From contig JANBQS010000122.1 of the NCBI GenBank assembly GCA_027577415.1, positions 1-32,569 of the forward strand: a stretch of 32,569 nt of DNA. The letters run 5' to 3'. Origin of the DNA: Coemansia sp. RSA 922. Its lineage: Eukaryota; Kickxellomycota; Kickxellomycetes; Kickxellales; Kickxellaceae. This document shows, piece after piece, positions 8,062-19,300 of the stretch. Position 1 is the stretch's first letter, and every line of letters begins with the position of its first letter. The translations under genes were made by a program, and so were the position numbers. Under the pieces are notes generated by a model. The model worked only from the letters and a program-made list of their open reading frames with translations. It made no database searches and was not told the DNA's origin.

Positions 8062-9120
8062 CTAAGCACTAGCGGCAACGCGATCCATGCGACTGAGTTC
8101 GCCCTGGAGCACTTTCTTCACACGTTGCAGTGAGAACGATGCTGGCTGGAGCTCACGACAGCTGTCCACGCTATATGGTGGCTCAATTGACACCTCATCC
8201 AGAACAATGATACTGTCGCGACTCCAGCGGCACGGAAGTGTCCTAGACAGCGCCTCGAAAATGCTCTGCGCCTTATCGCTGACTCCAACGCCGATCCGCT
8301 GAGCACGCTCCTGGGCCTGAATAAGCGCCCTCTGCTTGCGAGCCTCAGCCACGCTAGTGTCGACCGCGCGAACCTCTGGCATTGCAAACTTGTCCTCCTT
8401 TTCTCCGTTGGCAGCCTCGGTTTGCGCTGCAAGTACCTCAACTGCTTTGATATTTGCAGCCTTGACCAGGTGGATCTGCGCCCGCTGACGACCGCCACCA
8501 ACACTGGGGCTAGCACCAGCAATGTTCTGGAGATCGGGTAGGTCGTCACTAGTCAAGGCAGAGATAAGTGCAACAACGCCGCTGTACACATCGTAAGTGT
8601 ACACCAGTCCCTCAATGTCGCTGCCACTAGGCAGCGTAATTCGAATGCGGGCTCCCACCAGCGAAGTGAGCGGCATTGATGGAGGAGATGTCTGGCGCGC
8701 AGAGCCCTTCCGTCCCACGGTCCCGTTTTCGCCTCCAGTACCAGTACCACTACCGCTAGTAGCTGCCGCCGTTGCAGAAGCAGAAGCAGCTGCAGCCTTC
8801 TTTGTTGCAGCAGTGGCAGCATACGATAGAGGTGAGCTACTAGCTGCCTTCCGAGCGCCATGACCATGGTTGTTGCTATTGGCGTTATTACCAGCTCCGC
8901 CGCCAGTCCGACCAGAGTGAATTGCCTTCATCTTGGGCGAATCGGTTGGTGGCGAAACTACGGGAGGCGAGCCCACGTTGGGCTTTGCCTGCTCTGTAGC
9001 AGCAGCAGCCACTACCGCTGCCGGATTGGCGGAGCTCGTCTTTTTCGCTGTTGCCGCTGTGCCGGGTACTGCGGGTGCGCCTTCTTTTAGCTGACGCGTT
9101 GCGGCAGCACGGTAGTCCAT
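8062..9120 (-). CDS. LSM12: Lsm12-like RNA-binding protein with extended low-complexity N-terminus
   Basis: This 352-aa protein has two parts. Residues 1-148 are Ala/Ser/Gly/Pro-rich and probably disordered, with poly-Ala tracts ('AVVAAAATE', 'KKAAAASASATAAA'). Residues 152-235 form an Lsm fold: 'LVGARIRITLPSGSDIEGLVYTYD' region, 'GVVALIS', 'IHLVKAANIKAVEVL'. Residues about 245-345 are the anticodon-binding-like (AD) domain of Lsm12: 'EARKQRALIQAQERAQRIGV', 'AQSIFEALSRTLPCRW', 'SIIVLDEVSIEPPY'. Yeast Lsm12 binds ribosomes and associates with Pbp1/Pbp4. Family members usually lack the long N-terminal region (about 150-200 aa total), so that part is an extension. The first ATG is used; an internal start cannot be excluded. 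Confidence 0.86.
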   Translation of the reverse strand: MDYRAAATRQLKEGAPAVPGTAATAKKTSSANPAAVVAAAATEQAKPNVGSPPVVSPPTDSPKMKAIHSGRTGGGAGNNANSNNHGHGARKAASSSPLSYAATAATKKAAAASASATAAATSGSGTGTGGENGTVGRKGSARQTSPPSMPLTSLVGARIRITLPSGSDIEGLVYTYDVYSGVVALISALTSDDLPDLQNIAGASPSVGGGRQRAQIHLVKAANIKAVEVLAAQTEAANGEKEDKFAMPEVRAVDTSVAEARKQRALIQAQERAQRIGVGVSDKAQSIFEALSRTLPCRWSRDSIIVLDEVSIEPPYSVDSCRELQPASFSLQRVKKVLQGELSRMDRVAASA

Positions 9121-10173
9121 AATCCCGACAATCCGCCTGCTACGCTTTTCTCCCGTTTGAGTTGTGCTTTGGCGCCTAGCGGTCGTTGGCTATAAAATGA
9201 ACGCCGAGATTAGGTAAAGTAGATGTTTGAAATTGGTGTAAAGAAAGAATGCGAGCTTGACAAACAGCGAAGTGCAACACAAAGCTTCATGAACACCGCG
9301 ACTCATCTAGCATGAAGCCAATAGATCGGCTCGGCTCGAACTGGCGCTTTAACATTGAATGATCTAGCGGCAAGAGATAATTTATTGCTTCTAACGCTAA
9401 GAACGAGCGTTGCCAATCAGGTATACAACAATACCAGCGTCCAAATGTCCAACGCAAGGGTGAGGAGTATCTCGCAGATTAACTAGAATGTCGCACAATG
9501 CTGCGAAGCGAGAAGAGTGACATGAGCCCTGTATCGATGTTCATAATGCGCTATGGAGTTTATCTGCCAGATAAAAGCGTCATGATGGCAGACCCGCCTC
9601 TATTAATTTTCAAACAGTGACAAGCAATGTATAGTGCAAAATGCCTATCCAAACTTGCCAACAACACTCCCGCGTGCAGACATTTCACATCCCGCTCCTT
9701 GCTAAGGATGCACGGCATCGCCTCGCCTGACATACGCATTGCGACACAATAAAGAAGCGATACGCCATAAAAATAATGTCACCACTTTTCTAGGCGGCGA
9801 ACTCTGTTTCCCTAGCCTTTACAATGTCCAAGCGCTTTTCAGATAGCATTGCGTCGCAGCAAGAAAATCCTTGTCGATGTGCTTTCTCACCATGCACCCC
9901 TTTTTTTTTTTGAAGAATCTGGCTTCATCGGGGATACGCAACTGTTCAGCTAGCCCTCTTTCTCCTTTTCATCTCTAAAGCTATCTCTTTTTTCTTATAT
10001 TTATTTTTCTTTCTACATCACAGACGGCTTCTGCTTGCGTGTCTAGCAGTCATTGTTGTAGAATCGAGGGGGTACCAGCGACGTCTCTGCTTTTTTAACT
10101 AGACCGTCGATTACTGCTATTTTCCATTAGAAGCCTCGGCGGATATATCTGCAATAGTTACACCAACGCGCTA
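9121..10173. other. 1.05-kb divergent intergenic region of Lsm12 and the metacaspase-like gene
   Basis: No ORF, tRNA or repeat could be supported. The last 270 bp before the metacaspase-like ATG become pyrimidine-rich on the plus strand (about 9900-10020, T/C tracts), as before several other genes here. This probably marks the transcription start region and a long 5' leader. Confidence 0.45.
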
Positions 10174-11292
10174 ATGTCCTACGCAGCCGGGTCTCAGCAA
10201 GCCCAGCACTACCACCTGGGCGCTCCACATCCTCAGCAGCCGCCAGTGGATGAACGATACGCATATACTTCTTCTGTTGCTCCTGTCATCCCAGCTGGCG
10301 CCACCGATAGTGCTGGATATGCACCAAACCTAGCTGGTGCATACGCAGCTGACATTGCCCCCTATGCCCATCAGCAGCAACACCAGCAGCAGCAGCAGGC
10401 TCCGATGCACTCTCTGTCATCGCACCAGCAGCACCAGCCGCCACCGACGCGGCCACCGCCACTGGCCGTCCCGCAGCCTTACTATGACGGCGCTTATAAC
10501 GGCCAGCACCAACCTCCAGGCGGTGACATGAGAAACAACTATCCCGTGAGCCATCAACCGCCACATAGTGCTCCTCCACTGCAAGCGGTACATCCTTCCC
10601 AGCAGGGGCACTATAGCATCCAGGGCAGCAATCCAGGGACTTTTCAGGCGCAGAATCTGCCTCCAGGTCCCCCACACCCAGATGCAGCTGGCCAGTATCA
10701 CAACCAAGGGCATGGCCACTACGCTCCGCCGCCACCCCAGCTACAGCAGCCGCAAGGCCAGTTTAGTCAGCCTATTGCTCAACCCTACCAGCAGCCGCCA
10801 CCACAGCAGTATGCCTACAGCGGCGTATCGGCTTCGGCGACCGAGGCTTATGCTCAAGGACACCCGCAATACCAGCAGCAGCAGCAGCAACCGCCTCCGC
10901 CGATGGTGCATGCCCACACAACTGGGCCCTATGGCAGCCATCCTCCACACCACCACCAGGTTCATGCGTCAGGCCACATCGCTCATAACGCCGAGGTCTA
11001 CCACCAGCACGCACCGCAGCCCGAGCAGCAGTACTATGCCCCGCCGCCGTCACAGCCTCACCAGCAACCGCCTCTCCAGCAGCATCAGCAGTACCACCAG
11101 CATCCGCCGCCACCGCATCAACAGCAGCAGCAAGCTCCTCCGCCTGTAGCTTTGTCTCAGCCTGTTTTCTCCCAGGCGCCACAGCCGCCAACCAGTACTG
11201 GCGGTGCCTATGCTTATTCCCAGCCAGAGACTGGATACTACAGACAAGAGCCAGTACAAACTGTTCCATCGCCGCTATACCAGTCTCCATAT

Positions 11293-11323
<31 letters not shown>

Positions 11324-11337
11324 GCCAACAACAAGTT

Positions 11338-11370
<33 letters not shown>

Positions 11371-13536
11371 GCTTACCAGCAGCAAGCGAACAATTCTGCG
11401 TACTCTGGGTCAGCATACTCGCTGCCTCCGCCTACAACTCAGCCGCTAGTCCACTACTCTCCGCCAAATGTTGCTCAGGCAGTGCCTCAGCTAGGAGATA
11501 TGCAACCGCCCACTTCGCGCTACAGAGCGCAAGCCCCACCGGTAGAGCCGCATGCGCAGCATCCACTTGACGCTCAGCAGCACATGCACCCGCCGTCATC
11601 GCATAGCCAGCACCGCAACCACAGCCACCAGCATAATCAGCACCATGATCACCTCCACGGACAGGGTCATGGGCATGGTCATAGTCACAGTCATGAATTG
11701 GGCCCTCAGCAAGCTCATCATCCTATGCCGCCACCCTCACAACAGCGCCAGCACCAGCAACACCCGCCCCCGCCACACCAGTCGCCCTCGCCTCAAGCTC
11801 AGCAGATGGTCGGGCCACAGCGGCTCAACTCGCACCGCGCCTCGGTGGGCCACCACGACCCAGCTCGCATCCCTGGCGCGCGGCCGGTAATGGCTACTCG
11901 CCAAGACGCCCGGCTTAGCTACGCGGAGCACAACACGCAGTACATTGCTGGCCACCCGCCTATTTCTTCAGTGCTGACTGCAGAGCCTATTGCAGCACAA
12001 GTGGCATCGCTGTCGAGCGCCGGCCTCCAGCGCAAGCATACCATTGACCCCCGCAACAGCTACGGCGGCTCTCCACAAGTCGGCGATGGTGGAAGTGTTG
12101 GCAGCGCGCAGGGCAGGCGCAGAGAGGCTAGCGACTACCACGACCAGCAGCGCGAATCATCGGGCTATCCGCCGCCAATGGGCGCTGGTCAGCATGGCAA
12201 TAATGTGTCGGCGCTGGTGAACTCGATGGGTGCCCTCTCGGTAGCACCCGGCCAACATCAGTATGGCGCATCTTCGCCTCAGCAGCAGCAACAGTTTAAC
12301 CAGTCGTCTGCCCTGACAGCCTCGGCAATGTCGGTTCCAAACAGCCAACACCTTCACTCGTCTCAGGCTACGCTACAAGGATATCCTGGTAATGGTAGCG
12401 CCAGCACGCTTTTAGGATCGGGTGCGTTTGCTGGTACTGACCTCAACAAATCCTCGACTCCGACGCTCGTGCAATCAAGCGCCAACATTGGGTACCCGCT
12501 CTGGCACAACATTGACGCCAACTCGTTCCACGCCTACCGCCACCACATCAGCGTGCAAAAGTCAAACCTGTCGGGCACAAAATACGCGCTAGTGATCGGA
12601 ATAAACTACTACGGCGTCGAGTACTCGCAGACGTCCAACATCAACAGTGCGCACACGATGAAAACCCTTTTGATGAGCAAGTACGGGTACCTGGAGAAGA
12701 ACGTCACCTTGCTCAGCGATGACTTGAAGGACCAGCGGTTCCACCCAACGCACCAGTTGATTACCAAGCACATTGGCCGGATGATGAGCAACGTGCGGCC
12801 CAATGACTCGGTGTTCTTCTACTTTTGCGGGTTCGGACGACTTCCCTCACAGGTGCTGGAGCGCCGGTCTGAGGTCCTGTCGGGAATCCGGCGACTGCGT
12901 GCTGACTATATCCTACCGGCGGACTTTGAACAGTACGGTGCAATTGATGCCACGTATCTCCACAACCACTTGGTACACAAGCTGCCGCCGTCTGCGCGTC
13001 TGACCGCACTCTTCAACTGTATTGTGAACGAGACCGGTATGGGCGTCCCGTACAAGTACACAACCAACGGTATGGCTGTTCTGACTAACGCTATCGCTGG
13101 TAGCAATCTGTTTGAGGCTGGGGCCAAGATGACACAGCAGAATCTCACTGGAAGCTTCGGAGATCTCTCGCAGCGGTTCGAGACATCGCTGATGCAGCAG
13201 CAAAAGCAACAGTGCGCACAGCACCAGCCGTTGGCTACGGACGGCTTGGCTGACGAGGAAGTGAACAGGCTCAAGCAGTCGTCGGGCGATATCATCGTGT
13301 TTGGCTGGGATCGCGACTATGCCAACCCCAAGCACAAGAAGTACTTGGCGCAGACGCCCAGCAACCACCTCGGCAGCTACTGGGCAGCAGCTATGGAGAG
13401 CGCCCTGCGCAATAAGAGCAAGGCGACGTTTGGCGACATTCTCCACTACTTGCAGGGCTCGACGAAGGAGCTGGTGATGATGCCATTTGTCGCAACTGGT
13501 CGCAAGATTAGCATGGACGAGGAGTTTGTTATCTGA
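10174..13536 (+). CDS. Metacaspase-fold protein lacking catalytic residues (probable pseudo-metacaspase), polyQ prodomain
   Basis: This 1120-aa protein has a disordered Q/P/H/Y-rich N-terminus (1-~790) and a C-terminal caspase-like domain (803-1120). The domain is recognisable: 'KYALVIGINYYG' (803-814), 'VTLLSDD', 'NVRPNDSVFFYFCGFGR' (873-889), 'YILPADF', 'LPPSARLTALF' and 'VPYKYTTNG'. In active metacaspases the strand after 'NDSLFFHYS' ends in GHG with the catalytic His. Here it is G886-F887-G888. The catalytic block DSCHSG is replaced by N948-C949-I950-V951-N952-E953, so ungapped alignment puts Ile950 at the nucleophile and Val951 after it. The acidic calcium-site loop is replaced by a basic one ('LERRSEVLSGIRRLRADY'). 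The ORF has no stop over 3.36 kb, so it appears to be a maintained pseudoenzyme, not a pseudogene. PolyQ at 374-404 and a His-rich part at 460-516 could promote condensation or metal binding (inference). Confidence 0.85.
11293..11370 (+). repeat. CAG/CAA microsatellite encoding polyglutamine
   Basis: Twenty-six consecutive codons encode Gln10-Arg-Gln3-Val-Gln11. The second block is nearly pure CAG (nine CAG, then CAA, CAG), so length variation between strains is likely. The first block mixes CAA and CAG. Confidence 0.9.
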
Positions 13537-13942
13537 GTTGTCAGCGGGGCCATATATCCATTATTTATTATCTATTTCGAACCATTTGTAACTGGGGATA
13601 TCCAGAAGTTCAAGCACGCCAAAGACTTGTGATGTTGTAGACACGTGGGAGGGGGGCGGTGAACTGCGCTCACCATTCATGCATGGCTCGGCAATGAGCT
13701 GTTGATGCGTAGGCACATTCTTTTACAAAGGCGGCCATGTGTTCTTGGCAACTGTCCCCCCTCCTCCTACTTTCCAAGCGGTGGAGGGAATGCGTGTCTC
13801 ATCGCCCTTTCTCGCCCTTTTCCTTTCTATTATTCAACCACATACTTTTTTTGAAATTCGCTTCTACTATTAACAAATACCAACCCAGCTTGTACTTTTT
13901 TCTTTCTATTCTATCGCATATTAACCCTCTCTTCTTTAGGCC
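13537..13942. other. Intergenic region between the metacaspase-like gene and the vacuolar pepsin gene
   Basis: These 406 bp hold the 3' flank of one gene and the promoter of the next. A strongly pyrimidine-rich stretch (about 13750-13935) leads up to the ATG. No TATA box, ORF or RNA gene is evident. Confidence 0.45.
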
Positions 13943-15163
13943 ATGAAGACTCTGCTTAGCCTCGTCACTCTTGGCGCACTGGCCACCAGCTTCCAGGCGC
14001 TGGCCAAGGTGCACACCATCTCGCTGAAGAAGGTCAGTGAGACGCCCGAAGAGACGCTCCAGCGCTACGCCAACACGGGCGGATACATTGCGCAAAAGTA
14101 CTTTGGTGGCGAAACGGTCGACAAGCTCTACTCGCAGCAGGAGCAAGTTGTGGCGACAAACGCTGACGGCAGTGCAACGTATGGCGTGCCTATTTCGAAC
14201 TTTATGAATGCCCAGTACTACGGCGAGATCGACGTGGGAACTCCGCCGCAGAAGTTTAAGGTGGTGTTTGATACTGGGTCGTCTAACCTGTGGGTGCCTT
14301 CGGCTGAGTGCTCGTCTATTGCGTGTTTCTTCCACGCAAAGTATGACCATTCGCAGAGCTCCTCTTATAAGGCTAATGGCACGGACTTTGCTATCCGGTA
14401 TGGCTCCGGCTCCCTGGAGGGGTACTTGAGCGAGGACACGGTGAATGTCGGTGGTATTGAGATTGAGCAGCAGCAGTTTGCTGAGGCTACAAAGGAGCCC
14501 GGACTGGCGTTTGCATTTGGGCGGTTTGACGGTATTCTTGGAATGGGCTATAACACCATCTCGGTGCTTGGCGTCGTGCCTCCTTTCTACCACATGGTGA
14601 AGCGTGGTCTTATCGATGAGCCGGTGTTTTCGTTCTACCTCTCTGACAACAACAAGCCAGAGGGGGGTGAGGGCGAGATGGTGCTGGGCGGTGTCAACAA
14701 GGAGCACTTTGAGGGCGAGCTGCAGTGGGCCAACGTGCGCCGCAAGGGATACTGGGAGGTAGACCTGGAGAAGGTCAAGTTTGGTGACGACGAGATCGAG
14801 ATGAACAATGTCGGCGCTGCTATCGACACGGGTAGCTCGCTGCTCGTTGTGCCTACTATGTTGGCGGACCTGATTAACAAGAAGATTGGTGCCAAGAAGA
14901 ACTTTGCCGGACAGTATGTCGTTGACTGTAGCTTGGTCCCGTCGCTGCCCCCGTTCACGCTGCAGATGGGCGGCAAGGAGTATGCGCTGGCTGCTGAGGA
15001 CTATACGCTCAACGTCCAGGGCCAGTGTATCTCGGGCTTCATGGGCATGGATATCCCAGAGCCTCTTGGCCCCATTTGGATCATTGGCGATGTCTTCCTC
15101 CGCAAGTTCTACTCTGTGTATGATCTGGGCAAGAACCGGGTCGGATTTGCCAAGGCTCGCTAA
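13943..15163 (+). CDS. PEP4: Vacuolar pepsin-like aspartic protease (saccharopepsin/proteinase A type)
   Basis: This is a 406-aa preproenzyme. Residues 1-21 are a signal peptide ('LLSLVTLGALATSFQALA'). A propeptide (about 22-80) carries the typical Lys-rich 'ISLKKV' start. The two catalytic motifs are present and intact: DTGSSN at 110-115 and DTGSS at 295-299, with the flap region 'IRYGSGSLEGYLSEDT' (151-166) and 'FDGILGMGY' (195-203). 'WIIGDVFLRKFYSVYD' closes the second lobe. One N-glycosylation sequon is visible (NGT 145-147). Overall similarity, especially 'ISNFMNAQYYGEIDVGTPPQ', points to the lysosomal/vacuolar cathepsin D-saccharopepsin group rather than secreted fungal pepsins. The role expected is activation of vacuolar hydrolases and protein turnover. 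GC-rich codon use suggests high expression. Confidence 0.92.
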   Translation: MKTLLSLVTLGALATSFQALAKVHTISLKKVSETPEETLQRYANTGGYIAQKYFGGETVDKLYSQQEQVVATNADGSATYGVPISNFMNAQYYGEIDVGTPPQKFKVVFDTGSSNLWVPSAECSSIACFFHAKYDHSQSSSYKANGTDFAIRYGSGSLEGYLSEDTVNVGGIEIEQQQFAEATKEPGLAFAFGRFDGILGMGYNTISVLGVVPPFYHMVKRGLIDEPVFSFYLSDNNKPEGGEGEMVLGGVNKEHFEGELQWANVRRKGYWEVDLEKVKFGDDEIEMNNVGAAIDTGSSLLVVPTMLADLINKKIGAKKNFAGQYVVDCSLVPSLPPFTLQMGGKEYALAAEDYTLNVQGQCISGFMGMDIPEPLGPIWIIGDVFLRKFYSVYDLGKNRVGFAKAR

Positions 15164-15213
15164 GACAATTTTTTTATATCTTTCTTTATACTAAGCAACA
15201 AAAAAAGCCTTAC

Positions 15214-15230
15214 AATAAACAGTGTTTATT
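15214..15230. terminator. Palindromic bidirectional polyadenylation signal between convergent genes
   Basis: A perfect 17-bp palindrome (AATAAACA-G-TGTTTATT) places an AATAAA hexamer on each strand. It sits about midway in the 103 bp between the stop codons of the pepsin gene (+) and the SURF4 gene (-). It can serve as polyadenylation signal for both transcripts; function is inferred. Confidence 0.5.
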
Positions 15231-15266
15231 TGTTAGTTTTCTCTGTGGCACAAGAAAAGTGAAAGT

Positions 15267-16085
15267 TTAAAAGTTCTTTTTCTTTTCGTCGACAGAGAAT
15301 CCACCAGGACCGACGTTGACGAGGAGGAGGAATCCGCCCATGATAGACAGAGTCTGGAAAAAGTCATATTTGACAAAATCCCTGTGTACCGGGTTGAAGT
15401 CAATAGTCCACCAGTTATTAACGGCCAGGTTAAAAACGCTCAAGATAGTGACCAAGACAATAGCCGAGTACTTTGCCTTGAATCCAACGGCAACCATCAG
15501 ACAAGACAGACCACCGATAGCACTAACGACGAGTCTCATCATGGAGAATTTGCCCGAGAAAACAAACGACACAAACAAAAGAACCAAAAGAATACGGCCT
15601 CCAAGCAATACATATTTCGACTGATCCTCGTCAGAGATATTGGGCAAACCCGCAAATACGTTACGACGCTTCGCCAATAGACTCTCAGCCAGGAGCATTA
15701 AAAGTCCACCGACTACAGAGAGGTTACGTAGGAAAAACTTGATATCGAATATCAGACCATAGGCAAAACCCTGCGTAACTATGACAGCGAATAGTCCTCC
15801 GACCGCGTACTCTGTGTGGCGGCGACTGATGGCAAGTCCCGAGCACGCTAGCATCGTCACAACGTTGATGAGGAGGAATACGTGGCTGACACCCCAGGGA
15901 AAGCCTCGGTAGGCTTGTAGGTACATTAGTTGGTTCTGCCATTGCACTATAATGCGGACAGAGTCTTCGATGAACGTCGATACCAGTAGTGTACGAGCTA
16001 CCCAGGGAATATACGGCTTGAGCGGCCGACTTATCTTTTCCAAAACTTCTTCGGCCTGCTCGCTGGTTTTTCTAATCTGCTCCAT
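15267..16085 (-). CDS. ERV29: SURF4/Erv29-type ER cargo receptor
   Basis: This 272-aa multi-spanning membrane protein is the cargo receptor that loads soluble proteins into COPII vesicles and is retrieved by COPI. A cytosolic amphipathic N-terminus ('KTSEQAEEVLEKISRPLKPYIPWVARTLLVSTFIEDSVR', spread over 6-44) is the family hallmark. Hydrophobic segments follow at about 66-85, 93-112, 122-138, 158-177, 184-202, 207-222 and 246-258. 'NNWWTIDFNPVHRDFVKYDFFQ' (223-244) is conserved in SURF4. The last four residues are KKNF, a canonical KKXX dilysine ER-retrieval signal. Yeast Erv29 exports carboxypeptidase Y and proteinase A precursors, and the neighbouring convergent gene encodes a proteinase A-type enzyme. 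That neighbourhood is probably coincidental. Confidence 0.92.
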   Translation of the reverse strand: MEQIRKTSEQAEEVLEKISRPLKPYIPWVARTLLVSTFIEDSVRIIVQWQNQLMYLQAYRGFPWGVSHVFLLINVVTMLACSGLAISRRHTEYAVGGLFAVIVTQGFAYGLIFDIKFFLRNLSVVGGLLMLLAESLLAKRRNVFAGLPNISDEDQSKYVLLGGRILLVLLFVSFVFSGKFSMMRLVVSAIGGLSCLMVAVGFKAKYSAIVLVTILSVFNLAVNNWWTIDFNPVHRDFVKYDFFQTLSIMGGFLLLVNVGPGGFSVDEKKKNF

Positions 16086-16374
16086 TTTAGTTGGGTGATT
16101 TCAAGAGAAAAATAATTTCGTTTCCTTGTAAAGATGATGCCAAACGAAGAGAAAAAAGAGAGAAAAGGATGTCTTACTTGTATGCATAAAGCAAGTAGAG
16201 AAAAACTGAGTTCATTCACAGGACCCAATCAGCTGCTGCATGAGTGCCACATATTCTGACGTGGTGCCACGACGCTGGCCACAATTGAACAATGTTTCAA
16301 AAATACCTTGATCTGTTTAGACCCACATTAAAAAAAAGGGGGGGATCCAAAAAGAAAAAAAAAAGTGTATTTGT

Positions 16375-19300
16375 TTACATGCCAACAGCTTCACGACGAC
16401 CAGGTGTTGAGGCAGCACTGCGCGGAGCCACAGGCGATGTCACAGTGGCCGACGTAGAAACAAGAGCCGGCGAGTGGTTACGAGCTGAGCCACCAGATGC
16501 CTGAGCAGTGTAGCGGTGACCCGTAGACGACGCAGGGCGATAGAGATCAACCCTGGCCGGAGCATCTCTGGCAGGCATGTCGATCAGCGACCGAGTCTCA
16601 TCATGCATGCAGTCGGCCTCCATGTCAAGTGGCCAGGGCTTGAACGAAGCGTATTCGCCAGCACTCAGCGTAGTCATCGCATCCATCGGCACGTCCTGCG
16701 TGAGCTGCGTGCCCGAGTACGACCGCGCATGACGCGTGTCAGAGGCCTCTGAGACAGGCGGCAGGGGCGGGCGTGCTGCGCTGGGCATCGCGCTGCCTGT
16801 GGCTCCCAGGCGAGCCATCGCCTGCGTGTTCGAGTTGCTGCTGATCGTGCGGCTACGCCGCCCACGCGTCAAAGCTGCCGTCGTTGCGGTTGTCTGGCCA
16901 GCGGGCCGTGGCAGATAAGGCGCGCTGCCATGTCTGCCCTGCTGGGCGCCAATGCCTAGTGCCATATATGCGTTGGCACCAGGGTTGGCAAACTCAGCAG
17001 TAGCCACGCCCTCCAGCAGCAACGGCGGTACATGCATGGTGCGTCGCCGGCCAGGTACATCAGCTACTCGTGTCCGGGTAGGACCTCCGCCGGTTCTCTC
17101 GCCCAGAGCTACTGCGACGGCATCGGCTGCAGCCGTAGCTACCATGCCCGCACTACTGTCTTGCTGGCTGGTAGCCACGCCGTACAATCCCTGCTCTGTG
17201 TTCATTGTGTCGGCACTGCCACCCATGGCAAGCATGTCGCCAGGCGTGTATCCAAATGTTGGGAATATGGGCATGGACGGCCGGCGGTAAGATGGGTTCA
17301 GCGAGCCCTGGCCCAGACCAAACGAACCCAGCGTAGACATTGCCGTATCGTCAGACGCGGCAACTGCCTGTGCAGCTACAACTGCGCTTGTGCTTGCTGC
17401 CTCTAGGGCGGCAGCTAGCGACGGCGTCAGCCCGTACCAGTCGTACTGGCTGCGACGCCGCGCGTGTGTCATATTGGACTCGGCCCCGTGTGCTCCGCTG
17501 TTGGCTACAGCGGCCATCGCCGAATCTAGTCCAGCATCCAACATATTGGGATCTATCGACTCGCCCATCTGCCCACTATTGTCGCCCATGCCCCAGCCCA
17601 GACTGGCCGGTGCAAACTGCGGGAACCACTGGCTGAACTGTGCCAACGCCTCCAAGTCAACTCGACTCTCACCGTTAGACGTAGTGCTAAGCCCAATACT
17701 ATTATCGTCGGCAACACCGTTGGCTCGCAATAGCCGCTGAGCTGACCGCAGTTGTCCGCGGTACCCAGCATTCGCATCGCCTCGCGTATCAGCCGCTGAC
17801 AAAGATGTGGTCGATCCGGGGAACTTGTACATGTCGCTAGGTGGAATCCCAGTTGCGCCAATGTTTGTTGCTGTGACTGTGCTTGATGCTCCGCCAGGAA
17901 TATGCATGCTGTCTGACGCCGGCGTACTAGACACAGTCTGGCTGGAGCTCATTTGCGCAGAGATACCCGCTACCGCTGAGTCGTCTTCAGGGATGCGCGG
18001 AAACAGAAAGGCATCAGCATCGATCGGTCCACCTACTGTCATGCGGCGGATCGTGTCTGCGGCAGTCATCTGCAGAGATCCAGTTCCTGAAGCTCCCGTC
18101 GAGTGGTGGTCTAGACCAGTCACGCTTGGATGGAAGTAGTGTAGTGACGATGAGAAACTCGACCGGTCCATGCCCGCTGCCACTGCCGCCACCATGGCAT
18201 CGTTGATGTCGACTTGCACAGAGTGCCGACGCTTAGCCGAATGCGTTGGCGTCGAGTAGCCGCTGCCAAATCGACCCTCTAGCGCCAATGCGTCTAGCTG
18301 GTCGGTAGGCGTCATAGTACCCATGGGTCGCGTAAACACTGACGGGGCAAACGAGTCGAGCAAAAAATTGCGGTGCCCACTGTTTCCAAATGCCCCAGCA
18401 GATAACGTTCCAGTTCGGCGGTGGTCGCAGTCGGAGAATGCGCTGAGATCTCCCATCGGCCCACACCCCGGGTTGTCTGTATGAGTGGGAGCCGAGTGTA
18501 TGCCGCCATCGTTGGACATGGGCAGTGGGAATGCCGTAGTGTTGGTAGTAGGGTCAAGTTTAAAGCTGACAAGTGAGCCGCCCGATGCCGTCGAAAGACC
18601 AGTGGCCTGGTGAGTGTCGACTGAGGCCATGGTCTTTGACCTGGATCTGGACCGCTTGCTCGCCGCCCGCTTGCCGCGGCCTGCCTCTCTACTAGCAGAA
18701 GCGTCGGCAGGCAAGGGCGCAGCACCAGTCAGCTCGCCGCTGACAGTCGAGCGCCGACGCGGCCCACGACCAGACTTGCTAGCAGCACGAGTGGTGGTCC
18801 GAGACCCGCCTCTACCAGTGCGCGAGGCGCCAGGCGACACCGAGTCAACGTCCATGGCACTGGGATCGCCATCTGCATCAGCATCATAGCACGAGTCGAC
18901 GCCCTCGTCTTCAGGCTCGGCAATAGGATGCGGATCTAGCGACGCGTTCATATCGCTAAGGACAGCCATGATCTTGTCCTTGATGTTATCCGGAATATTG
19001 CCATCCATCCGCTTACTGGCAGTCGGCTTGCGTTTCCGCGGGTCTGCGTATGTTAGTGCTGGCTCTTGGGGCGGTCCGCCGCATGATGGCTCGCGGTCAG
19101 TGCGCTCCTTTTTAGGAATCACGTACCCAAACAGCTCAAATACCTCGGGGAACGCGTTGCGCAACCGATCACGCAGAGACTGCCCTGGCCGGTCGCCGAG
19201 CTTGAGGTCAGGATCGGCGGCAATCTTGGTCCAGTGGTTGGCATGGCGCAAAACACCGATAAGCAGCCGACGGTCCTCGTCCCCCGTGTAATTGCGTGTG

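Noticed and set aside
9320..9360. TTCGAGCC/GGCTCGAA motif resembling a tRNA T-loop
   Set aside because: The flanking bases do not pair into a T stem and no acceptor or anticodon arm is present.
13799..14707. 302-codon minus-strand ORF antisense to the vacuolar pepsin gene
   Set aside because: No recognisable domain, and the sense frame is a full-length aspartic protease.
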